Shown: one piece after another, positions 45,340-53,012 of the stretch
Position numbering within the stretch: the first letter of the stretch is position 1
Layout: the number at the start of each line of letters is the position of its first letter
Source: DT-110 sp030148525
GTDB taxonomy: Bacteria > Bacteroidota > Bacteroidia > Chitinophagales > Saprospiraceae
DNA: 64,000 bases
NCBI GenBank assembly: GCA_965227445.1
Contig: OZ245751.1
Location: 1,364,001-1,428,000, forward strand
Direction: 5' to 3'
The notes under the pieces: generated by a model
Databases searched by the model: none
The model's input: only the letters and a program-made list of their open reading frames with translations
What the model was told of the DNA's origin: nothing
Program-made: the position numbers and the translations under genes

Positions 45340-45365
45340 TAAAGGTGTTTTTTTCGTTTAATTCG

Positions 45366-45387
45366 TGTATATACAATAATTGTACAA
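45366..45387 (+). promoter_or_regulatory. Candidate MarR operator upstream of yceI-like gene
   Basis: TGTATATACA (45366-45375), identical to the palindrome before marR, with TTGTACAA at 45380-45387. A TTGTACA is also seen at 44824-44830 upstream of marR. The shared pair suggests one regulator at both promoters; this is inference. Confidence 0.4.
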
Positions 45388-45483
45388 ACTTTTAGAAGTC
45401 CCGGGTGTTAGACATCCCGGAAATATGCTTAAAAAAAGTAAGCAAAAAATCATTTTACATAACCAATAACTCAAAAAACAATC

Positions 45484-46080
45484 ATGAAAAAGCTGTCATT
45501 TCTATTTGTCCTCTCAGCCGTCCTCGGACTGGCATTCACAAATCCTGCTTCCGAAACGGTAAACTTCGCTGTTGATACAGAGGAAAGCTACATTACCTGG
45601 CGTGGTTACAAAGTAACGGGTAAGCATCACGGTAAGGTAAAACTGGAAGATGGAAACCTGGAATATACCGATGGTATGCTGAGCGGCGGTTCTTTCACCA
45701 TTGATATGTCCAGCATCACCGTCGAAGATTTGACGGGTAATGGAAAAGGTAAGCTCGAAGGTCACCTGAAAAGTGCTGACTTCTTTGGCGTAGAAAACTA
45801 CCCAACTGCCAAATTTACGATCACCGATGTTATCAGCCGCGGAAAGCCTGGTGATTACCGTATCATTGGTGATCTGACGATCAAGGAGACTACTAAAGAA
45901 ATTAAGTTCAATGCACTGCTGGCCGAAAATGGTAACTCTACCACCGGTACAGCTAAGATCACCCTCGACCGCTCTGAGTACGATGTGCGCTATGGTTCAG
46001 GTTCATTCTTTGATAACCTGGGTGACAAAACCATCTACGACGAGTTCGACCTGGAAGTCAACCTGGTCGCCAACAAATAA
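45484..46080 (+). CDS. YceI-family periplasmic lipid-binding protein
   Basis: 198 residues with a signal peptide (KLSFLFVLSAVLGLAFTNP). The lipocalin-like YceI barrel is evident: ESYITWRGYKVTGKHHGKV near 33-52, LSGGSFTIDMSSITVEDL, GHLKSADFFGVENYPTAKF near 98-116, GDLTIKETTKEIKF, and the final YDEFDLEVNLV. YceI proteins bind isoprenoid or polyprenyl lipids in the periplasm. Preceded by a MarR regulator, a common Bacteroidota arrangement. A clear terminator follows. Confidence 0.92.
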   Translation: MKKLSFLFVLSAVLGLAFTNPASETVNFAVDTEESYITWRGYKVTGKHHGKVKLEDGNLEYTDGMLSGGSFTIDMSSITVEDLTGNGKGKLEGHLKSADFFGVENYPTAKFTITDVISRGKPGDYRIIGDLTIKETTKEIKFNALLAENGNSTTGTAKITLDRSEYDVRYGSGSFFDNLGDKTIYDEFDLEVNLVANK

Positions 46081-46116
46081 ACACAACCGACTGACAAAAC
46101 GAATCAAACCAACTTC

Positions 46117-46157
46117 GCCCGAATTCAGTTTCGTACTGAATTCGGGCTTTTGTTTTT
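46117..46157 (+). terminator. Intrinsic terminator after yceI-like gene
   Basis: Perfect stem GCCCGAATTCAGT/ACTGAATTCGGGC with a 5-nt loop, followed by TTTTGTTTTT. Confidence 0.93.
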
Positions 46158-46273
46158 GGTATAGGGTAGTGGGTATGGGGTATATGGTAGTAGGAAACCT
46201 CACACCTCTCACCTCACACCTCACACCTCAAACCTCAAACCTCAAACCTCACACCTCAAACCTCACACCTCAT
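46158..46273. repeat. Heptanucleotide array, G-rich then C-rich units
   Basis: Units GGTATAG, GGTAGTG, GGTATGG, GGTATAT and GGTAGTA (46158-46192), a transition, then ten ACCTCAM-type 7-mers (46204-46273). The last units overlap the stop codon of the ndh gene (46270-46272). It shares the 12-mer GGGTAGTGGGTA with the 9002-9085 array and the same G-to-C switch. Confidence 0.9.
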
Positions 46274-47544
46274 ACCTGTTTCTGGTATGGACGAATGATC
46301 AGCCGCAATGACTGGTCGTAGGTCAAATAATTCCAGACCCAATTGATAAAAACGAACAGCTTATTCTTGGCACCCAGCAATTGGAAGAGGTGAACGAACA
46401 GCCAGACGAACCAGGCAAAAGCCCCCTGGAATTTCCAGTTGGGAAGATCAACCACGGCCCGGTGCCGACCAACGGTGGCCATGGAGCCCAGATCCTTGTA
46501 CCGGAAGCCTTTTTTAGCTGATTTTTTTCGCCCTATGGCTTTCGCCAAATATCTGGCTTGTTGCATGGCAACCTGAGCTACTTGCGGATGACCGTAGGGT
46601 AGCTCTTTTGTCTGCATACAAGCTAAATCGCCAATAGCATAAACACCATCCATACCTTTTACGCGTAACTGCTCGTCGACGATCAGGCGGTTACCAGGGG
46701 CTAGTGTTTCTTTGGGCATTCCTTCGGGGACATTCCCCCGGATGCCGGCAGCCCAAATCACTTTTTGGGCGGGAATAGGGTCTCCCTGGGTGAGGTAGAC
46801 CCTTTCTCCGTCCAGTTTAACCACTCGATCGTTTAGAATGACTTTTACCCCGAGCTTTCTCAAAAAATCCAGGGACTTTTCGCTCGATGCTTCCGACATG
46901 CCCTTCAGGAGCTGATCCCCCCCCTGGACCAGGTAGATGTCAATTTCTCCGGCATCCAGTTCCGGATAATCTTTGGGGATAATGTACTTCTTCATTTCCG
47001 CCAGTGAGCCGGCAATTTCTACACCGGTAGGGCCACCCCCGACGATCACGATATCAATGAGTTGCTGACGTGTTTCGTAATCGGTAATGGAGAGGGCTTT
47101 TTCGTAGTCGGCCAGAATACGGTTGCGCAGAAATAGTGCTTCGGAGACCGACTTCATGGGTATGCTGTGCTTGCGTAACTCTTCATTCCCAAAAAAGTTA
47201 GTATCTGCTCCGGTTGCCAGGATCAGGTGATCGTAATTAACGTGGCCAAGGGAAGTGTCCAGCTGCCGTTGATCATGTCGGACCTTCAATACTTCGGTAA
47301 CCCGGATAAACACATTGCGTCGTCCGCGAAAAAATTTACGCAACGGGAATACAATGGAACTGGGCTCCAGGCCAGCCATAGCTACCTGGTAGAAGAGGGG
47401 TTGGAATTGATGGTAGTTATTTTTATCGATCAGGACGATCTGATAATCACTTTTGGCCAGTTTTCGGGCCAGCATCAATCCCGCAAATCCACCACCGACG
47501 ATTACAATTCGCTCCTGATCACTTTCGGGTATGTTAATTTTCAT
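46270..47544 (-). CDS. ndh: Type II NADH:quinone dehydrogenase (FAD)
   Basis: 424 residues. Oxidises NADH and reduces quinone without pumping protons, at the inner face of the cytoplasmic membrane. FAD site: IVIVGGGFAGLMLARKLA near 13-30 and the YAIGDLA motif near 317. NADH site: DIVIVGGGPTGVEIAGSLAE near 166-185. The quinone-side motif (AQVAMQQARYLAKAI) and a C-terminal amphipathic membrane anchor (FAWFVWLFVHLFQLLG) are present. The start overlaps the stop of the deoxynucleoside kinase gene (ATGA, 47544-47541), so they are coupled. Some relatives reduce other acceptors, but the layout is typical. Confidence 0.92.
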   Translation of the reverse strand: MKINIPESDQERIVIVGGGFAGLMLARKLAKSDYQIVLIDKNNYHQFQPLFYQVAMAGLEPSSIVFPLRKFFRGRRNVFIRVTEVLKVRHDQRQLDTSLGHVNYDHLILATGADTNFFGNEELRKHSIPMKSVSEALFLRNRILADYEKALSITDYETRQQLIDIVIVGGGPTGVEIAGSLAEMKKYIIPKDYPELDAGEIDIYLVQGGDQLLKGMSEASSEKSLDFLRKLGVKVILNDRVVKLDGERVYLTQGDPIPAQKVIWAAGIRGNVPEGMPKETLAPGNRLIVDEQLRVKGMDGVYAIGDLACMQTKELPYGHPQVAQVAMQQARYLAKAIGRKKSAKKGFRYKDLGSMATVGRHRAVVDLPNWKFQGAFAWFVWLFVHLFQLLGAKNKLFVFINWVWNYLTYDQSLRLIIRPYQKQV

Positions 47545-48230
47545 GTGTTGCTTTTTCGCGAAGCCCCGGCCCGAAACAGAGCATCCAGTGGTACGTAATG
47601 GATGCCTGGTGCATGAGGTTGGCGGAGCAATTGAACGATGGCTTCGTAAGTGGATTGATCACTGAAAAAATCAGCGTCTTCCAGATCCAGGATTATCACC
47701 GGAAAGGTACGTTCCGTACGGAAATATTCAAAGTAAGCCTTCTGGATACCAATTAGGTAATCGGAGGAAATATCCGATTCCATGCCGCGTCCGCGTTTTT
47801 CAATTTGTCGCAGCAATTGGGGTACGGGCCGGTGCAGGTATAAAAGCACATCCGGCTTGGGGAAAGTCCCGTTCAGAATAGTAAAGAGACGCTGAAACAA
47901 GCGGTATTCCTCACCCGTCAGGTTATTTTTGGCGAAGAGCAGGGTCTTAATGAAAAAGTAGTCAGCCACCAGGTTTTCCTGAAACAGATCTTGTTGGGCC
48001 AGGTCTCGCTGGAGCTGTTTGTGACGCTCCGTCATAAAGAAGAGTTCCACCGAAAATCCGTAGCGCTCCGGATGCTCGTAAAAAAGCGGCAGGAAAGGGT
48101 TGTCGGTAAACTGTTCCAGGATCAGGCGTGCGCCGAAATCGTCAGCAAGTTTCTGAGCCAGGGTTGTTTTTCCGGCTCCGATATTTCCTTCAATGGCCAG
48201 ATAATTGGGAAGCTTTCCGGGTTCAGACAT
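47541..48230 (-). CDS. Deoxynucleoside kinase
   Basis: 229 residues. Phosphorylates deoxynucleosides with ATP for nucleotide salvage. Walker A is AIEGNIGAGKTTLAQKL near 12-28. The substrate-site Glu in LILEQF, the LADYFF-like segment (VADYFFIKTLLFAK), the DRS-like region replaced by LYLHRPVPQLLRQIEKRGRG (LID arginines) and the helical YFEYF are present. Substrate preference (dA/dG or dC) cannot be read safely. Coupled to ndh by a 4-bp overlap; not functionally related, so the pairing may just be economy. Confidence 0.88.
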   Translation of the reverse strand: MSEPGKLPNYLAIEGNIGAGKTTLAQKLADDFGARLILEQFTDNPFLPLFYEHPERYGFSVELFFMTERHKQLQRDLAQQDLFQENLVADYFFIKTLLFAKNNLTGEEYRLFQRLFTILNGTFPKPDVLLYLHRPVPQLLRQIEKRGRGMESDISSDYLIGIQKAYFEYFRTERTFPVIILDLEDADFFSDQSTYEAIVQLLRQPHAPGIHYVPLDALFRAGASRKSNT

Positions 48231-48366
48231 GCATATATATTTAACGTGAGGTCGGGGCCGGTCTTTTTGCTGTGCAATTGAGCGTCACAACCTCGTACGA
48301 TTGTTATTAAGACGCCCAAAAATCGGATTTAATCTGATGTTACCCAAACGGAATCTCAAGATCTGC

Positions 48367-48864
48367 CTACAAAGGTTGAGCGGTGCTCTGGTCCCTGCAT
48401 CGAGTTAGTAATTGGCTAACGGTTTGCTCGCAACCGGGGACGGTCCGGTCGGGAATGATATCCGCCAGTGGTGCCAGGACAAATCGTCGTTCTGTCAGGT
48501 ACGGGTGGGGTATGACCAGGCGGTCGCTGCGAAACATCAGGGAGTCATAGAGTAAAATATCCAGATCGATGAGGCGTTCACCCCATTTTTTCATGCGAAT
48601 CCGCCCCATCTTTTGTTCGATCTCGAGTATGAGGTCCAAGAGCGCAAACGGACCAAGGGTTGTTTGGATCTCTACGATCTGGTTCAGAAAAGCTGGTTGG
48701 TCGGTGATGCCCCAGGCGGCGGTTTCGTAGACAGGGGAGGTGCGAAGCGGACGATCCAATTCGTTTTCCAGGAGCTGCCGGGCTTGCTGAAGCCGAGCGA
48801 AGCGATCCCCGAGATTCGTTCCCAATCCGATCCAGGCAGTGTGATAGTTGGTGGTAGAAGGCAA
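48367..48864 (-). CDS. folK: 6-hydroxymethyl-dihydropterin pyrophosphokinase (FolK)
   Basis: About 165 residues if started at TTG 48864; an ATG at 48912 adds 16 residues but would begin only 6 bp from the divergent hydrolase start. Transfers pyrophosphate from ATP to 6-hydroxymethyl-7,8-dihydropterin in folate synthesis. Motifs: AWIGLGTNLGDR at the N-terminus, SPVYETAAWGITDQPAFLNQ, and WGERLIDLDILLYD with the Mg-binding Asp pair, then VIPHPYLTERRFVLAPL. Length is normal. The start choice is uncertain. Confidence 0.9.
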   Translation of the reverse strand: MPSTTNYHTAWIGLGTNLGDRFARLQQARQLLENELDRPLRTSPVYETAAWGITDQPAFLNQIVEIQTTLGPFALLDLILEIEQKMGRIRMKKWGERLIDLDILLYDSLMFRSDRLVIPHPYLTERRFVLAPLADIIPDRTVPGCEQTVSQLLTRCRDQSTAQPL

Positions 48865-48918
48865 CTGTGATTGGTATTCCGTGTTATGTAAAAGCGTAAA
48901 ATACTTGAACAACCCAAT

Positions 48919-49839
48919 ATGGCAGAAGTTGCAAACCCTAGAGTATACAAATTACCTACTAATTGGCAGGACTCCCAGCCCGAAGGTTTACTGAAATTCC
49001 CCGTGTGGATGCCGATACTGCAAGGCTGTTTCCGGCTAGCATCCTGGTTGGCACCTCGTCTTGCTGCCCGCTGGGCATACGCCCTGTATACGCGCCCCCG
49101 CAAACGGGCACGTCACCAACAAACGGAGGCTCTGCTGGAGCGTGCTCGCCTGTTCGAGTGCCTGTTTGGCCGCCGAATCCTGAAGGGGTATGCCTGGGGT
49201 GCCGGAGAACGCAGCGTGCTTCTCGTGCACGGTTGGGAGTCGAGAGGTACGGCCCTGCGAACCTTCGTCGATCCGTTATTGAAAGCGGGTTTTCAGGTAG
49301 TTGCCTTTGACGGACCTGCGCACGGGGATACCCGGGGAACGGCTACCACCTTACCCGAATTTGCCGGAGCGGTGCGCGCCATGCTACACCACGTAGGTAA
49401 TGTGGAGGCGGTGATCACTCATTCGTTTGGAGGCCCTTCCACGGTATTTGCGCTGCGGCATCTGCAACCTGAATACACGCCCTCGAAACTGGTAATGGTT
49501 GCTGCTCCTAACCGGGCTGAAGCAGTCCTTACTCGGGCTGCCAGTACATTACGATTAGGTAAAAGGGCCTTGGATGCTTTACGGCAAAAAGCCGCTCGTT
49601 CAGCTCAAATGCCCTTGGAAGCTGCCGATGTATCAACTGATACACTACCTGATGGCGTTGTACGGGTTTTACTGGCCCACGATGAGTTAGATCCCATCGT
49701 CCCCGTTGATGACGCCATGGAGACTCTCCAAAACTGGCCTTCAGCACGCCTGATCACTACCCGTGGGTATGGACACTATCGTCTGATGAAAAACCCCGAC
49801 CTCATTAAGTATGTCACCGAATTTATTCGCCACGAGTAG
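48919..49839 (+). CDS. Alpha/beta hydrolase
   Basis: 306 residues. The core follows a helical N-terminal cap of about 90 residues. Oxyanion region LLVHGWESRG near 104, FDGPAHGDTRG near 131, nucleophile elbow THSFGG (Ser near 167), acid in LLAHDELDPIVPV near 257 and base His in GYGHYRLM near 282. No signal peptide (a hydrophobic start LQGCFRLASWLAP is weak). Substrate unknown: esterase or thioesterase-like. Transcribed divergently from folK, with almost no gap between starts. Confidence 0.85.
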   Translation: MAEVANPRVYKLPTNWQDSQPEGLLKFPVWMPILQGCFRLASWLAPRLAARWAYALYTRPRKRARHQQTEALLERARLFECLFGRRILKGYAWGAGERSVLLVHGWESRGTALRTFVDPLLKAGFQVVAFDGPAHGDTRGTATTLPEFAGAVRAMLHHVGNVEAVITHSFGGPSTVFALRHLQPEYTPSKLVMVAAPNRAEAVLTRAASTLRLGKRALDALRQKAARSAQMPLEAADVSTDTLPDGVVRVLLAHDELDPIVPVDDAMETLQNWPSARLITTRGYGHYRLMKNPDLIKYVTEFIRHE

Positions 49840-49988
49840 CTGACAACCAGCTTTTTATAGATGTGTGGTTGCTCAAATGCTATGATTCTGTTAAAATGCC
49901 CATTCCATACCAACGATTGGAGGGGGCTTCCCGTCTACACAAACGAAAAACGCGTACACCCGATAATTAGAACCAACAAACCTATTTT

Positions 49989-50702
49989 ATGAAAATGAGA
50001 GGAATCTATTTATGGGTATTCATTTTGGGCATAAGCCTGAGTGCTTGTGACGACGATGATACCCCCACACCCGATTTTAGTTTTGAGTTTGGCTTTGTAG
50101 ATGAAGAAGCTAATGGTTGGGAAGTCGACTTTGCTGATTACCCACCAAACGTAGGTACCGACTACGATTTTGCTTCCGAATTTACTACGCTGCCCGAACC
50201 ATTGGATACGACTGTCCCTGCCCTGCGAATAACAGGTACTAACCGCAGTGACGATCTGTTCATGTTTGCCAAGCGCAAACTGACCAATTTACCTGCCAAC
50301 GAGACCTTTGAGGTTCGCATTGAAGCCTCTTTCGCCTCAGATGCGGCCAGTAACGCCGTCGGTATTGGAGGCCCTCCGGGTGAGTCTGTATACATCAAAG
50401 CAGGTGTAATTCCGGAAGAGCCAACAGTATCCCTGGATTCAATGGAGTGGTTGCGGGCTGATTTCGACAAAGGAAATCAGAGTCAGATAGGCTCTCAGGC
50501 TGTCTCACTGGGTAATGCAGCCAACGGTACGGATGAATTTGTTTACGTGCTTCTGGACCGTGATAGCGAAGGTACCATGACCCTGGAAACCGATGAAAAT
50601 GGAGAAGCCTGGTTATACATAGGCTCCGACTCCGGGTTCGAAGGTACTACCACCCTGTACTACCACCGTATCAGGGTCTTTCTCGACATGCAGAGCTTAT
50701 AA
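49989..50702 (+). CDS. Hypothetical lipoprotein, beta-sandwich-like
   Basis: 237 residues with a lipoprotein signal (LWVFILGISLSAC, Cys near 20) followed by an acidic stretch (DDDDTPTPD), a common Bacteroidota surface-lipoprotein export-type sequence. The body alternates beta-like segments (FEFGFVDEEANGWEVDFADY, EFVYVLLDRDSEGTM) and resembles carbohydrate-binding jelly-roll proteins. No catalytic motif. Likely envelope-located. The nearest genes do not form an obvious operon. Confidence 0.75.
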   Translation: MKMRGIYLWVFILGISLSACDDDDTPTPDFSFEFGFVDEEANGWEVDFADYPPNVGTDYDFASEFTTLPEPLDTTVPALRITGTNRSDDLFMFAKRKLTNLPANETFEVRIEASFASDAASNAVGIGGPPGESVYIKAGVIPEEPTVSLDSMEWLRADFDKGNQSQIGSQAVSLGNAANGTDEFVYVLLDRDSEGTMTLETDENGEAWLYIGSDSGFEGTTTLYYHRIRVFLDMQSL

Positions 50703-50771
50703 AAATAATAACATAGTGTGTTTAGGGGCTGGTGCAAGCAATTGCATCAGCCTTTTTTATTTTCCTTCTCC

Positions 50772-50866
50772 GACAATTTTGCGGAAAATGCTTTCGCGGA
50801 AAGAAATTCGACCATTGAGCGCAGGGCTTTTCGCGAAAGCATCTGCATCAAGGCGGGAAAATTGTC
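50772..50866. repeat. Imperfect palindromic intergenic repeat
   Basis: Arms GACAATTTT (50772-50780) and AAAATTGTC (50858-50866) enclose inner arms with ATGCTTTCGCGGAAAG and CTTTTCGCGAAAGCAT. The flanks (CTTCTCCGA before, AAAGAACC after) resemble those of a shorter relative at 18910-18968. Confidence 0.65.
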
Positions 50867-50888
50867 AAAGAACCTTTATTTTTACGAA

Positions 50889-51311
50889 ATGAATTGGGTA
50901 ATCATCGGCCACACTGGCTTGGCCTGGTATATGGTCGGATTGATCTGGTTTGTGCAGGTCGTGCATTATCCTCTCATGGGGCACGTGCCGAAGGAAACTT
51001 TCGTGGCCTACGAGCACCGCCATACTCATTTGACCTCTTTCGTTACGGCTCCTATAATGATCCTGGAATTGGGATCGGCCATTTGGCTGGCATGGCAAAT
51101 GGACCAACTCCCCTGGTTTTGGTGGGGTAATTTGGCAGCCGTACTAATGCTTTGGGCTTCCACCTTTTTTATTCAGGTACCGCTTCACAACAAATTGTCT
51201 GCTAATTTCGATGCTCAGGCTGTCCGCCGATTAGTTCGCACCAATTGGATCCGTACGGTGTTATGGACCGGTAAGGCCCTGGTCCTGGCCTGGTACATCA
51301 TCGCCAGCTAG
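50889..51311 (+). CDS. Small integral membrane protein, about four TM (DUF1772-like)
   Basis: 140 residues from ATG 50889 (MNWVIIGHTGLAWYMVGLIW); the longer upstream frame falls in the palindrome and is not coding. TM segments near 3-25, 53-72 (FVTAPIMILELGSAIWLAW), 78-98 (WWGNLAAVLMLWASTFFI) and 120-140. Conserved-looking polar residues VVHYPLM, AYEHRHTHLTSF and VPLHNKL resemble DUF1772-type proteins. Function unknown. Confidence 0.7.
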   Translation: MNWVIIGHTGLAWYMVGLIWFVQVVHYPLMGHVPKETFVAYEHRHTHLTSFVTAPIMILELGSAIWLAWQMDQLPWFWWGNLAAVLMLWASTFFIQVPLHNKLSANFDAQAVRRLVRTNWIRTVLWTGKALVLAWYIIAS

Positions 51312-51361
51312 GTAAATGGTTGATTATTTAAGGTTCAGCACTCGTTCAAAAAAATAGTACC

Positions 51362-52636
51362 GTGGAAACATACCGCTTGTTTGAACTGCAGCAGTACATC
51401 CGCCGAACCATTGCCCTCAATGTACCCGAACCTGTATGGATACGCTGTGAACTTGCACAGATTAGCGAATCCCGCGGCCACCGGTATTTGGAATTGGTGG
51501 AAAAAGACGATGCATCGGACGAGTTGATCGCCCAGTCATCGGCCGTGATTTGGCATCGCACCTATCGGCGTATCCATCGGCAGCGAGGGAAGCAATTGCA
51601 GGAAGTGCTCCGCGAAGGCATGTCCGTTTTACTCAAGGTACAGGTCGATTTTCACGAGCGCTACGGATTGAAGTTGATGGTGGAGGATGTCGATCCCGGG
51701 TACACCATGGGCGAACTGGAGATGCGTCGGCGAGCCATACTGGAGCGATTGCAAAAGGAAGATCTGCTTGGAAAAAACCGGTTGGTTTCCCTTCCACTGG
51801 TTTTGCAGCGAATTGCTGTTTTATCAGCAGAATCAGCAGCAGGCTACGCAGATTTTAAAGAGCAATTGGCGAATAACCCCTACGGTTTTCGGATTGAGTG
51901 GACCCTGTTTCCTACCGCTATGCAAGGGCAGCAGGTAGAGCAGGAGATGCTCAGGCAGCTGCACAAGATCGAACGCCGCCGCCACCTCTACGATGCTATT
52001 GTGGTGATCCGGGGCGGGGGAGCCCGTCTCGATCTGGCGGCCTTTGATCGTTACGAACTCGCCGCTGCCATGGCGCAGGCTTCACTGCCGGTGCTGACGG
52101 GCATTGGTCATGAGATTGACGAAACGGTACTGGACCAGGTAGTTAATTCGGCCTTGAAAACGCCAACCGCAGTTGCTGAATTCATTGTGCAGCACAATGC
52201 CCGCTTCGATGCGGAGTTGTGGCAGGCCGGCCAGTGGATTGGTCGACGGGTCCAGCAGCTGCTCACGGCCGAGTTGTTCCGGAATGACCGTACGGCTGGT
52301 TTGCTGAAGGATACATGCCGTCGCCTACTAATTAAAGAGTCAGATCAGGTGGCTTTCGCCAAAAAGCAATTGCCATTTCTGATCAGAACCAAACTGAAGG
52401 AAGCGGAGGTCCAACTTGATTTTCAGGAACAAGTCAATTCACTACTGAGTGTGGAAAGTACACTGCGCCGGGGCTTTTCGGTCACCTACCGGTCAGGACA
52501 ACCAGTCACTTCCTCTTTCGGGATTACAAAAGGGGATATACTGACCACTCATTTTCAGGATGGTCGGGTGCATAGTGTTGTAAATCAGGGTGCTGGAAGA
52601 AAAAAAGGAAAAAAATCTGACCGAAAAAGCGGGTAG
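51362..52636 (+). CDS. xseA: Exodeoxyribonuclease VII large subunit
   Basis: 424 residues starting at GTG 51362, directly before the OB-fold (RLFELQQYIRRTIALNVPEPVWIRCEL). Cleaves single-stranded DNA in both directions with the small subunit. OB-fold about 1-100, catalytic/central domain about 120-300 (LPLVLQRIAVLSAESAAGYADF, VVIRGGGARLDLAAFD, PVLTGIGHEIDETVLD, STPTAVAEF-like LKTPTAVAEF), then the coiled-coil region (about 280-370) that binds XseB. Length is typical. The XseB gene lies 5.1 kb downstream with a giant gene between them. Confidence 0.94.
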   Translation: METYRLFELQQYIRRTIALNVPEPVWIRCELAQISESRGHRYLELVEKDDASDELIAQSSAVIWHRTYRRIHRQRGKQLQEVLREGMSVLLKVQVDFHERYGLKLMVEDVDPGYTMGELEMRRRAILERLQKEDLLGKNRLVSLPLVLQRIAVLSAESAAGYADFKEQLANNPYGFRIEWTLFPTAMQGQQVEQEMLRQLHKIERRRHLYDAIVVIRGGGARLDLAAFDRYELAAAMAQASLPVLTGIGHEIDETVLDQVVNSALKTPTAVAEFIVQHNARFDAELWQAGQWIGRRVQQLLTAELFRNDRTAGLLKDTCRRLLIKESDQVAFAKKQLPFLIRTKLKEAEVQLDFQEQVNSLLSVESTLRRGFSVTYRSGQPVTSSFGITKGDILTTHFQDGRVHSVVNQGAGRKKGKKSDRKSG

Positions 52637-53012
52637 ACAGGAATATGGGTAAACGGGCTCTTTGGAGTTGATTATCAGGTAAAAACAATATATATTCGTT
52701 TTTCATACACGTGTCCTGCTACGGCGCTCCTAATCGCCGGTATGGGAAGCAGGTGGGAAAAAAATTATTTTTTATATATATTGTGAGTCTATTCAGCAAG
52801 TCTAACCGACAATCGACGCATCTACCCATCTCTCAGATAGCATATCAGCGTCGTTCTAATCACACTAGATAGTTCAGCCAGTATACCGCACTTGACCTAA
52901 CGTGCAAGTATGGCAACGTGTAACACTATTTGAAACACACAGCCCGCCCGGTTTCAATTACGGACATTCTGTCATTAAAGACCCTAATATCTTAATTACA
53001 AATCATTCTCTT
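52637..53012 (+). other. 376-bp leader region of giant T9SS protein gene
   Basis: AT-rich centre with TATATATTGTGAG-like sequence near 52780 and no coding frame of its own. A long untranslated leader or promoter region is likely, given the strongly expressed-looking gene downstream. No clear -33/-7 pair can be fixed. Confidence 0.4.

Noticed and set aside
52902..53012. 37-residue N-terminal extension of the giant T9SS protein
   Set aside because: It would bury the signal peptide; ATG 53013 gives a standard exported start.
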